Below are positions 1 through 5,998 of a stretch of 14,925 nucleotides of DNA, piece after piece. The translations under genes were made by a program, and so were the position numbers. The DNA comes from UBA3071 sp965369635 (GTDB lineage: Bacteria; Chloroflexota; Anaerolineae; UBA3071). Below the pieces are notes generated by a model. It was not told the DNA's origin, searched no databases, and worked only from the letters and a program-made list of their open reading frames with translations. Location: contig CBDURC010000054.1 of NCBI GenBank assembly GCA_965369635.1, forward strand, positions 1-14,925, given 5' to 3'. Numbering within the stretch: the stretch's first letter is position 1; every line of letters starts with the position of its first letter.

Positions 1-69
1 ACAAGTCTCTATCTCTGGCTTGTAAATGTGCCGTGCTTTGACTTCTAACTGCTTGGCTGTCTTGGCCAT
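1..69 (-). CDS. 5' end of a leftward gene, product not recognised (partial)
   Basis: Only the first 23 codons are inside the window, reading MAKTAKQLEVKARHIYKPEI and then ETC at the edge. The start is well supported: an AAAGGAGG ribosome-binding site lies about 7 bases upstream of the ATG at 69, and a strong promoter lies further up at 108-136. A Cys after a basic start could be the first ligand of a zinc finger, as in some transposase-like proteins, but 23 residues are too few to assign a family. I do not recognise it. It is read divergently from the nuclease-like fragment at 147-446. Confidence 0.6.
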   Translation of the reverse strand, partial: MAKTAKQLEVKARHIYKPEIETC

Positions 70-107
70 GGACCGCTACCTCCTTTGTACTTTGTTCGTG
101 CGGTCCA

Positions 108-136
108 ATTGTACCACAAACTCATGCTAGTGTCAC
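108..136 (-). promoter_or_regulatory. sigma70-type promoter of the leftward partial gene
   Basis: On the minus strand a -35 box GTGACA (131-136) is followed after exactly 17 bases by a -10 box TACAAT (108-113). The TG two bases before the -10 (TGgTACAAT) also makes it an extended -10. Each box differs from consensus by one base. The predicted transcript starts near 101 and gives a leader of about 32 bases before the ATG at 69. Confidence 0.6.
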
Positions 137-146
137 TTTTGCCTCA

Positions 147-446
147 ATGCCTAAAAGCACTTTGCGAACTTCGGGGCGACCTCTTGCAGATGAGTTATAT
201 CGTGTAGATTTTGTGGCATTTTGGGAGAATCAAAGGTATGCTATTCTGATTGATGACATCAGCCACTACGCGGCAAAAGATGGCCAGCGCTGGATAGCTG
301 ATGAAGAATCCTATTCAAAACGTTTGGAGGAAGATAGAAAATTCCAGATAGAAGGCTGGAGAGTTTTCAGGGTGAGTAATTGGGAAATAAGACAGAACAG
401 AGTCGAAAAGATACTTGTAGACTTGCGAGCATTTATTGGATTCTAA
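147..446 (+). pseudogene. PD-(D/E)XK-like nuclease domain fragment
   Basis: The 99-residue product resembles the core and C-terminal half of DUF559/VSR-like endonuclease folds: a strand with VDF (about residues 20-22), a second strand AILIDDISHY (32-41), then a helix with YSKRLEEDRKF and the pattern GWRVFRVSNWEI (70-81). In this fold the acidic residues after the strands form the metal site; the usual E-x-K is not obvious here. There is no ribosome-binding site before the ATG at 147, and the frame stays open upstream through the promoter of the divergent gene, so the N-terminal part has probably been lost. Base composition is clearly more AT-rich than the rest of the window, which suggests horizontal origin. 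It ends just before an IS21-type element end. Family placement is by pattern only. Confidence 0.4.
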
Positions 447-467
447 GCAATCAGAAAGCTGGCTGTT

Positions 468-506
468 TTTGTCAAACGAAAAGGTACCCATTTGACAGTC
501 GAAAAG
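468..506. repeat. IS21-family terminal repeats (element end)
   Basis: Two direct repeats, TTTGTCAAACGAAAAG (468-483) and TTTGACAGTCGAAAAG (491-506), match at 13 of 16 positions and are spaced 23 bases apart. Multiple tandem terminal repeats of this size are typical of IS21-family ends, and they lie just past the istB stop codon, where the right end of such an element is expected. Confidence 0.55.
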
Positions 507-516
507 CCCCCCCCTG

Positions 517-768
517 TCACCCCTGCTCCTCTTCATGCGTCTCCCGTTGCATGCGCTGCCGAAGACGGTACGACTCGCCGATGAACTCCAAGATGTGAGC
601 CTTACGCGTCAAGCGGTCCAGCAGGGCAGCGGTCAACCGCTCATCGCCGAAGACTTGGGTCCAGTCGGCAAAGCGCAAGTTGGTGGTGACGATCATAGCC
701 ACCCGTTCGTAGAGGGTGGAGCAAAACTGGAAGATCAACTGTGCGCCGGTGGGCGAGAAGGGGACATA
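517..768 (-). pseudogene. istB: IstB-like ATPase of an IS21-family element, C-terminal remnant
   Basis: IstB is the AAA+ helper ATPase of IS21-family transposition. The frame reads YVPFSPTGAQLIFQF, then YERVAMIVTTNLRFADWTQV, then FGDERLTAALLDRLTRKAHI and the terminal GESYRLRQ, all highly characteristic of the last third of IstB. About 83 codons remain out of roughly 250; Walker A and B are gone. Immediately upstream of YVPF (conserved as GYVPF) the frame meets TGA, so the break is at about 769-771. No istA is present. The fragment runs antisense to, and abuts, the antitoxin-like gene at 771. Identification is by recognised family motifs. Confidence 0.85.
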
Positions 769-770
769 TC

Positions 771-980
771 ATGAAGGCAGAATACGATTTCTCTCAGGGC
801 ACACGTGGCAGATTCTATCATCCCAATGCCGTGTTTGGTTTTCCAGTTTACCTTGAGCCAGATGTGGATGACTTTATGAGCAAACTTGCGGAGGAACAGG
901 GTATCGACATTCAGAAACTAGTCAACGAATGGCTTCGGGTAAACATCAAGTTGCTCCAGAGTGTTCAGCAATCCCATTGA
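771..980 (+). CDS. small antitoxin-like protein (MKAEYDFS family)
   Basis: The 69-residue product begins MKAEYDFSQGTRGRFYHPNA and continues with PVYLEPDVDDFMSKLAEE and a final helix LVNEWLRVNIKLLQSV. The MKxEYDFS-x-G-x-RG start is shared with small antitoxins and uncharacterised proteins often found beside BrnT-like toxins, and the strand-helix-helix layout fits a ribbon-helix-helix DNA-binding fold. No toxin gene is adjacent: 517-768 is an istB relic and the gene downstream is not a toxin, so it is an orphan, a solitary regulator, or what is left of a pair. The ATG at 771 is preferred over an upstream GTG at 741 because AGAAGGGGA lies 6 bases before it. That ribosome-binding site sits inside the antisense istB remnant. 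Confidence 0.6.
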   Translation: MKAEYDFSQGTRGRFYHPNAVFGFPVYLEPDVDDFMSKLAEEQGIDIQKLVNEWLRVNIKLLQSVQQSH

Positions 981-996
981 GCGGAGTGATGGGACG

Positions 997-1086
997 ATGT
1001 CAATGCCCGACAAGACTTCCCTTTTCAGATCCCCCGAAGGCCATACAGCGATGATGACCGCCCATGACGGGGAGATGACCCCATGA
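997..1086 (+). pseudogene. possible alpha/beta-hydrolase N-terminal remnant, 29 codons
   Basis: A short frame from ATG at 997 reads MSMPDKTSLFRSPEGHTAMM followed by TAHDGEMTP and a stop. The SLFRSPEGxxAMM-x-A-x-D run resembles the extreme N-terminus of many bacterial alpha/beta hydrolases, which continue with the catalytic fold; here nothing follows. Its stop overlaps the start of the DUF3795 gene by four bases (ATGA at 1083-1086), so it could also serve as a short leader peptide that couples translation. A GGAG lies a dozen bases upstream of the start. Whether it is expressed cannot be told. Confidence 0.35.
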
Positions 1087-1442
1087 TCGCACCCTGCGGC
1101 CTGGATTGCAGCGTTTGTGACATCCATCTAGCGCCAGGCAATCCCCGGCTCGCCGAAGAACTCACCGAATGGTTCAGAACACACGTTGATTCCCAGGCAG
1201 AGCCATCCTGGTTTCACTGTGCGGGCTGCCCAGGCGACAGAGAGGATCACTGGTCACCCGATTGCTGGATTCTGGCATGTTGCGTGGACAAGAAGGGGTT
1301 TCGCTGCTGCAACGAGTGCGAGGATTTCCCGTGTGCTCGGCTCGAAGAGTGGTCCATGGAGAGCAAGAAGTACGAAGAGGCCTTCATTCGCCTGAGAGAG
1401 AGCGCGATGAACAGCAAGCAAGAAGCAGGAGGAGGAGAGTGA
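1083..1442 (+). CDS. DUF3795-type cysteine-rich protein
   Basis: The 119-residue product starts MIAPCGLDCSVCDIHLAPGN, the hallmark of DUF3795 (CGLDCSxC). It has 12 cysteines: C5, C9 and C12 near the start, a WFHCAGC pair (46, 49), C61, C66-C67, C75-C76, C79 and C84 in the RCCNECEDFPC segment. The spacing suggests metal or Fe-S binding; no biochemical function is established for the family to my knowledge. The last ~30 residues are a charged helix. The start overlaps the preceding mini-ORF (ATGA), with GGGGAG eight bases upstream. The next gene begins one base after the stop, so the two are almost certainly co-translated. Confidence 0.8.
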   Translation: MIAPCGLDCSVCDIHLAPGNPRLAEELTEWFRTHVDSQAEPSWFHCAGCPGDREDHWSPDCWILACCVDKKGFRCCNECEDFPCARLEEWSMESKKYEEAFIRLRESAMNSKQEAGGGE

Positions 1443-1443
1443 A

Positions 1444-2253
1444 ATGCTACAAGCACACTGGAGCGGCTACGAGATCGACTCCTCGGAAGCCGCCTATGAG
1501 TGGAAGGTGAAAGAGCCGGAGAAGCTAGGCACGCTGGTGCGCAGTCTCCTGAGTTCCGGCTACTTCGTGCGTTCCTACTATCTGCTCAGCGGGCTATCGC
1601 TGCGGCGACTGAGGGACTACGTGGCCGCGAACGATCCGGACGAGAGCAAACTGCTGGCCGCACTGGACAAGCAGATCGCCAAGTTCAGCGACCGCCGTTT
1701 CACCACCACCGGCGTGCGCGTCATCGAACAGTTGCTCAACTACGCTGGTGCGCACCGCCAGAAGCTGCTGGCGGCCCAGACCTTTCGCTTCGAACTGACG
1801 CAACAGCAGCAGGAGATGCGCGAGGACTACGGGGAGTACGGGGACGACGAGGAATTCGAGCCTGGCGGGTTCATTGACGAGGGCATCTACTACTCCTCGG
1901 AGGAAATCCCCTGGGACGGGGTGGTATTGGCCTTGGGCTGCCAGTTAGTGGGAGCGGACAAGCTCGCCCCGGCGGAACAGAGAAAAGCCTACAAGGCAGT
2001 CCACGCCAGCTACAAGCAGGTCGGCCTGCTGGATGAACTGGGATCGTGGTTCGGCCCCGCCCGTGACGTCGTGCAGGAGGCCATCAACAGACGCCACGAC
2101 CTGTCGTTGCGCGTGCGGTTGAACCCCGACGCCACCTTCACCACCACCGGCCGCTGGATGGACGACGGGCAGTTCATCTTACCCTACTACGAGTATCTGC
2201 TCGAGCTGGCTGCCAAGAAGACGGGCATTGACCTCGGGCTGTATGTATTATAA
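1444..2253 (+). CDS. hypothetical protein paired with radical SAM enzyme
   Basis: I do not recognise this 269-residue soluble protein. It has a helical N-terminal half, a strongly acidic Tyr/Gly-rich stretch at about residues 125-154 (DYGEYGDDEEFEPGGFIDEG and onward), then a second helical part. The short motif FTTTG occurs twice, at 86-90 and 232-236. There is no signal peptide, membrane segment or cysteine cluster. A strong GGAGGAGGAG sequence overlapping the end of the DUF3795 gene precedes the ATG. The radical SAM gene starts six bases after its stop with no ribosome-binding site of its own, implying translational coupling. It may be a partner, scaffold or substrate of the radical SAM protein; this is inference from position only. 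Confidence 0.75.
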   Translation: MLQAHWSGYEIDSSEAAYEWKVKEPEKLGTLVRSLLSSGYFVRSYYLLSGLSLRRLRDYVAANDPDESKLLAALDKQIAKFSDRRFTTTGVRVIEQLLNYAGAHRQKLLAAQTFRFELTQQQQEMREDYGEYGDDEEFEPGGFIDEGIYYSSEEIPWDGVVLALGCQLVGADKLAPAEQRKAYKAVHASYKQVGLLDELGSWFGPARDVVQEAINRRHDLSLRVRLNPDATFTTTGRWMDDGQFILPYYEYLLELAAKKTGIDLGLYVL

Positions 2254-2259
2254 CGCCGG

Positions 2260-3570
2260 ATGACTATCCTTTCTCCCCATACCGTCATCCGCGCCGAACC
2301 AAAGGGCGCTCTGATGTTCCAGCAGGAGACAGCGGAAACGGCGCTGCTCGACCTGCAAGGGTTGGAGGCACTCTATTTCCTGCTCAAGGGCGGCGGACGA
2401 GAATACCCGATCTTCTTCGCCCGTTACCTGCGGGAGAAACAGTTCATCGTCCCCGGCTCGTCTGATTCTGATAATGGCGGTGCGCTGGAGAGGGTGGAAG
2501 CGGTGCGCGAGGCCGCTCCACACACGACGGCGCCGCTCCGCTCGCTGGCCGCGCCGGAAACCATCCACTTCTCGGTGACCGGGCGCTGCGATCAGGTTTG
2601 CGCTGGCTGTTTCTACTCCGCCAGGCCTGGCTCCGACGTGGCTGCCGAGCATGCCCCCTTGTCGCTCTTCGAGAAAGTCATCCACGAAGCGTCGCAGGCC
2701 AGGGTCTTTCAAATCGCCCTGGGCGGGGGTGAGCCGCTACTGCACCCGCGCCTGGTGGACATGGCCCGGCTGGCGCGGGCGCAGGGCATCATCCCCAACC
2801 TGACCACCAACGGCAACCGGCTGGACCGGGAGATGGCCGAGGCGCTGAAGGAGGCCGGGCTGGGCCAGGCCCAGATCTCCCTCAACGGGGCGACGGAAGC
2901 GACCAACGCTACCACGCGGCCGAACTTCGCTGCCGCCATGGGGGCCATCGAAGCCTGCCGCGCTGCCGGCCTGCGCTTCGGCATCAACTTCCTGCTCAGC
3001 CGCAGCAGCCTGCCCGAACTGCGGCCGGTGATCGAGTTGGGCCTCCACCTGGGCGCGGCGAGCGTCAATCTTCTCCGCCCCAAGCCGCCCACCACCGAGG
3101 GCGATTGGTTGGAGAGGGAATCGCCAGACGCAGTGGACTATCGGGCAGTACGGAGGATTCTAGGCCAACTCCGGGCTCCGAGTTCTCAACCCGAGACCCG
3201 AAACTCAAAACCCGAAACCAAAATCACCCTCGACGCTTCGCTTTCCTTCTTGCTGACCGACGAGTCCCCTGCGCGTCTTCGCCGTCGCGGCATCGTGGGC
3301 TGCTGCGCGGCGCGCAAGTTCGTCACCGTGCTGCAAGACGGCAGCGTGCTTCCCTGCAGCCACGTGCGCTGGTGCGACGTGGGCGATGGCGAGGTGATGC
3401 GCGCCTGGCGCACATCGCAGGTATTCGCTCGCTTCCGGGGGCTGGAAGAGGAAATGCGGGGCCACTGCGCCAGCTGCAGCTACCTGGAGACCTGCCGGGG
3501 TTGCCCGGCGGTGGTCATGGCCTTCGGCGGCGAGTTGGGCGGCAGCGATCCCCACTGCCCCAACAGCTAA
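2260..3570 (+). CDS. radical SAM/SPASM protein with PqqD-like N-terminal domain
   Basis: The 436-residue protein has three parts. Residues 1-65 (SPHTVIRAEPKGALMFQ onward) look like a PqqD/RRE-type domain that binds a substrate peptide. Residues 100-290 form the radical SAM core, with CDQVCAGC (C110, C114, C117) binding the 4Fe-4S cluster and GGGEP at 155-159 contacting SAM. Residues 345-436 carry a SPASM-like cluster: C349-x10-G-x4-C366, C372, then C403-x2-C406-x5-C412-x2-C415 and C433, which would hold auxiliary Fe-S clusters. Such enzymes modify ribosomal peptides or act as quinohemoprotein or sactipeptide-type maturases. The linker at about 306-321 is encoded by a heptad DNA repeat. Start ATG 2260 lies six bases after the previous stop; a later ATG (2314) would cut the N-terminal domain. 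No classical short precursor peptide is evident beside it. Confidence 0.85.
   Translation: MTILSPHTVIRAEPKGALMFQQETAETALLDLQGLEALYFLLKGGGREYPIFFARYLREKQFIVPGSSDSDNGGALERVEAVREAAPHTTAPLRSLAAPETIHFSVTGRCDQVCAGCFYSARPGSDVAAEHAPLSLFEKVIHEASQARVFQIALGGGEPLLHPRLVDMARLARAQGIIPNLTTNGNRLDREMAEALKEAGLGQAQISLNGATEATNATTRPNFAAAMGAIEACRAAGLRFGINFLLSRSSLPELRPVIELGLHLGAASVNLLRPKPPTTEGDWLERESPDAVDYRAVRRILGQLRAPSSQPETRNSKPETKITLDASLSFLLTDESPARLRRRGIVGCCAARKFVTVLQDGSVLPCSHVRWCDVGDGEVMRAWRTSQVFARFRGLEEEMRGHCASCSYLETCRGCPAVVMAFGGELGGSDPHCPNS
3175..3222 (+). repeat. degenerate heptad DNA repeat inside the radical SAM gene
   Basis: Consecutive 7-base units CCCGAGA, CCCGAAA, CTCAAAA and CCCGAAA occupy 3190-3217, with weaker units on both sides. 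They translate as the low-complexity linker APSSQPETRNSKPETK between the radical SAM core and the Cys-rich C-terminal domain. This type of YYCRARA tandem repeat is normally intergenic, so an in-frame coding copy is unusual. Confidence 0.7.
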
Positions 3571-3735
3571 TGTCATACCCATTTGCTGGCGCTGCAATTC
3601 AGAGAATGATGAGTGACAAGCGTCATATTGCCCTTGACAAGGCATGCCATAATAAAGGAACCTTCGTCGCTGGGCAGTAGCAAGGCGCATCGCTCTTCTT
3701 GCTTTGCCGCCGAATGAACCAGGCCAACCAGATGA

Positions 3736-3751
3736 CGTTTCACGTGAAACA
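3736..3751. promoter_or_regulatory. parS: parS site 1 (ParB-binding centromere)
   Basis: The 16-mer CGTTTCACGTGAAACA contains the perfect 14-base palindrome GTTTCACGTGAAAC and differs from the bacterial parS consensus TGTTTCACGTGAAACA only at the first base. ParB (Spo0J) binds this site and spreads to organise chromosome segregation. It lies 21 bases from a second, perfect copy. Confidence 0.9.
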
Positions 3752-3772
3752 CGAGAGCAACGAGCAAAGCCA

Positions 3773-3788
3773 TGTTTCACGTGAAACA
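3773..3788. promoter_or_regulatory. parS: parS site 2 (perfect consensus)
   Basis: TGTTTCACGTGAAACA matches the conserved bacterial parS consensus at all 16 positions. An ATG at 3772 overlaps it and would translate it as MFHVKQ in frame with the methyltransferase, but the better gene start is the TTG at 3838, which leaves the site non-coding. Centre-to-centre distance to site 1 is 37 bases, a little over three helical turns. Confidence 0.93.
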
Positions 3789-3837
3789 ACGGCCGGCGCC
3801 CATCGAGCACCAGGGATCGAGAAACGGAGGTACTTCG

Positions 3838-4722
3838 TTGGCTACCCGTGATACCATCTGCGACTACGAGGGGAGCGACTACCGCACCGAGTTCTGGGGC
3901 CAGGGACGGGAGTACGAAGACCTGGCCGAGCGTATCGCCCTGCGCAAACTGCTCCCCCCGAGCGGAGAGCGGCTGGTGGAGATCGGCGCTGGCTTCGGGC
4001 GGCTGGCCGATCTGTATGGGGGCTTCCGCCAGGTGATTCTGCTCGACCCCGCCCGATCCATGCTGCTAGAAGCACAGGAGCGGCTGGGCCGGGACGGACG
4101 CTTCACCTACGTGCGAGGGGTTGTGCACAACCTGCCCCTGGTCGACTCCGCCTGCGATACCGTGGTCATGGTGCGTGTCATGCATCACCTGCGAGACGTG
4201 CCCCAAAGCCTGGGAGAGATCGCCCGCACCCTCGCCAGCGCGGGAGCCTTCGTCTGCGAGTACGCCAACAAACGGAACCTCAAAGCCATTGGCCGCTACC
4301 TCCTGCGACGTCAGGAGTGGAGTCCCTTTGCGCCGGAGCCGGTGGAATTCGCCCCTCTGCACTTCGATTTTCACCCCGACTGGATGGCGGAGCGACTGCG
4401 GGAGGCCGGGCTAACCTGCGAGCGAGAATTGGCGGTCTCCACCTTCCGCCTACCTCTGCTCAAACAGATCGTGCCTGCGCGGGTGTTGGCGGCGCTCGAC
4501 AGTACGCTGCAATCCGCCGGCGGACGCTGCAAACTCTCACCCAGTCTCTTCCTGCGAGCGCGGGCGCCGTCGAAACCACTCCGGCCTTGGTCTGAAAACC
4601 CCTTCCGCTGCCCTGCCTGTCACAGCACAGGGTTGACGGAGGAGGCCAGAGTGATGACTTGCCAGACCTGCGGCCGCCGCTGGCCCATTGACGACGGGAT
4701 CTACGATTTCGGAGATCCGTGA
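3838..4722 (+). CDS. class I SAM-dependent methyltransferase with C-terminal zinc ribbon
   Basis: The 294-residue protein contains SAM-binding motif I VEIGAGFGR (47-55), the acidic end of strand 2 (LLDPA, 69-73) and a motif near DTVVMVRVMHHL (107-118), as in UbiE/type 11 methyltransferases. After residue 250 there is a separate zinc ribbon, FRCPAC (C258, C261) and CQTCGRRWPIDDGIYDF (C275, C278), similar to Trm112-like domains. The methyl acceptor is unknown. I place the start at TTG 3838 because CGGAGG lies seven bases before it; the in-frame ATG at 3772 has no good ribosome-binding site and sits inside parS. It stands alone between parS and a MITE-like palindrome, so it is probably transcribed by itself. 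Confidence 0.85.
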   Translation: MATRDTICDYEGSDYRTEFWGQGREYEDLAERIALRKLLPPSGERLVEIGAGFGRLADLYGGFRQVILLDPARSMLLEAQERLGRDGRFTYVRGVVHNLPLVDSACDTVVMVRVMHHLRDVPQSLGEIARTLASAGAFVCEYANKRNLKAIGRYLLRRQEWSPFAPEPVEFAPLHFDFHPDWMAERLREAGLTCERELAVSTFRLPLLKQIVPARVLAALDSTLQSAGGRCKLSPSLFLRARAPSKPLRPWSENPFRCPACHSTGLTEEARVMTCQTCGRRWPIDDGIYDFGDP

Positions 4723-4734
4723 CTGATGATAAGT

Positions 4735-4835
4735 CAATGTCATCAAGTTAAGCGTAGTTTAGCCCCTCGTGGGCGTCTTGTGGCGGCAAAAAACGGGCAC
4801 AAGGCCCTATGCTACGCCTTAACTTGGTGACATTG
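4735..4835. mobile_element. MITE-like palindromic element, 101 bp
   Basis: The left arm begins CAATGTCATCAAGTTAAGCG (4735-4757) and the right arm ends CCTTAACTTGGTGACATTG (4812-4835); they are inverted complements over about 23 bases with one mismatch and one extra base. The interior continues the fold (CTTGTG at 4777-4782 with CACAAG at 4798-4803). TGATAAG occurs directly outside both ends (4727-4733 and 4838-4844), consistent with a 7-base target duplication. It carries no gene. As RNA it could form a long hairpin between the methyltransferase and sigma factor genes. Confidence 0.6.
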
Positions 4836-4941
4836 GGTGATAAGCGATCGGGAAAGCAAGTTTGTCCCCTGCTACCTGGTCGCTGAGACCTGAGTGCTGC
4901 CTGCACGCTATCCCACAGACCAACGACAAGCGAGGTCATCA

Positions 4942-5943
4942 TTGCACACGACAGACCCGGGGGCCAGATCACAGGACGCCAGCGCCGAGGAAATCAAAAC
5001 AAGAGCACCAAGCCCCCTCGACGATGCGCAGAACATCGCTGTCGACGACTTCATCGGCCTGTACCTGAGAGAAATCAGCCGCGTGCCCCTGCTGCGCGCC
5101 GAGGAGGAGGTCGCTTTGGCCAAACGCGTGGAGCGAGGGCGCATGGCACTGCGGGAATTGAGCCAGGCCGTGAACAACGAGGAGCGGCAAGCCCAATTGC
5201 ACCTCACTATCTACGACGGCCAGGCCGCACACAAACATCTGGTGAAGGCCAACTCCCGTCTGGTGGTCAGCGTAGCCAAGAAATACATCGGCCGGGGGGT
5301 GCCTCTGCTCGACCTCATCCAAGAGGGGAACATCGGCCTCATTCGCGCCCTGCGCAAGTTCGACTATCGCCGGGGTTACAAGTTCAGCACCTACGCCACC
5401 TGGTGGATTCGGCAGGCGGTGACGCGGGCCATCGCCGACCAGTCGCGCACCATCCGCGTGCCCATGCACATGTACGAGCAGATCAACCGCCTCAGGCAGG
5501 CCAGCCACGCCCTGGCGCAGCAACTGGGACGCGATCCCACGCGCGAGGAACTGGCCGAGGAGATGGGCATGTCACAGCGCAAGGTGCAGCAGATCATGCG
5601 CACTGCGCAGCGGCCGCTCTCGCTGGAAACGCCTCTAGGAGAAGAGGGTAGCAGTTTCCTGGCCGACCTCATCGCGGATGATCGTGCGGAGCACCCTGTT
5701 GACAGCGTCACTCACCACCTGTTGAAAGAGACGTTCGAGAGCATCCTCGAGTCGCTGTCGCCACGCGAGGGGCGCATCCTGGCGCTTCGCTTCGGACTGG
5801 CGGATGGCCACAGCTACACGCTGGAGGAGGTAGGGCTGAAGTTCGGCGTCACGCGGGAACGCATACGCCAGATCGAAGCGCGGGCTCTGGGACGGCTGCG
5901 GCATCCCAGCCGCACCCGCAGGCTGAGGGATTACTTAACATAA
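4942..5943 (+). CDS. RNA polymerase sigma factor, RpoD/SigA-type (sigma70 group 1/2)
   Basis: The 333-residue protein directs RNA polymerase to -10/-35 promoters. Region 1.2 is visible in VDDFIGLYLREISRVPLLRA. Region 2 follows with LIQEGNIGLIRALRKFDYRR and YKFSTYATWWIRQAVTRAIA, the -10 recognition and core-binding segment. Region 3 contains LGRDPTREELAEEMGMS. Region 4 ends with YTLEEVGLKFGVTRERIRQI, the -35-binding helix-turn-helix. There is no long region 1.1, so it may be the housekeeping factor of a lineage with a short N-terminus or a group 2 paralogue. The start is taken as TTG 4942, five bases after GAGGT; an in-frame GTG at 4894 has a weaker site. It converges with prs, only 55 bases between stops. 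Confidence 0.92.
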   Translation: MHTTDPGARSQDASAEEIKTRAPSPLDDAQNIAVDDFIGLYLREISRVPLLRAEEEVALAKRVERGRMALRELSQAVNNEERQAQLHLTIYDGQAAHKHLVKANSRLVVSVAKKYIGRGVPLLDLIQEGNIGLIRALRKFDYRRGYKFSTYATWWIRQAVTRAIADQSRTIRVPMHMYEQINRLRQASHALAQQLGRDPTREELAEEMGMSQRKVQQIMRTAQRPLSLETPLGEEGSSFLADLIADDRAEHPVDSVTHHLLKETFESILESLSPREGRILALRFGLADGHSYTLEEVGLKFGVTRERIRQIEARALGRLRHPSRTRRLRDYLT

Positions 5944-5998
5944 CGTTCCTGGTGCAATACACTATGAAGCGGATCAAGAGCGTTGCACCTTTTGCACC

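Noticed and set aside
1699..2150. FTTTG motif occurring twice in the 269-residue protein as an internal domain duplication
   Set aside because: Only five residues match and the flanking sequence does not align; chance or a shared turn is as likely.
2709..3095. Long leftward open frames antisense to the radical SAM gene
   Set aside because: They follow from high GC in the third codon position of the real gene; no ribosome-binding site or recognisable motifs.
3630..3665. TTGACA and CATAAT/TAATAA near 3634-3655 as a promoter for the methyltransferase
   Set aside because: The spacing is about 10 bases, far from 16-18, and no other -35 lines up with the CATAAT.
5951..5989. GGTGCAA and TTGCACC inverted repeat between the sigma factor and prs stops, as a bidirectional terminator
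   Set aside because: Only 7 pairs with a 25-base loop and no T-tract on either strand; not a convincing terminator.
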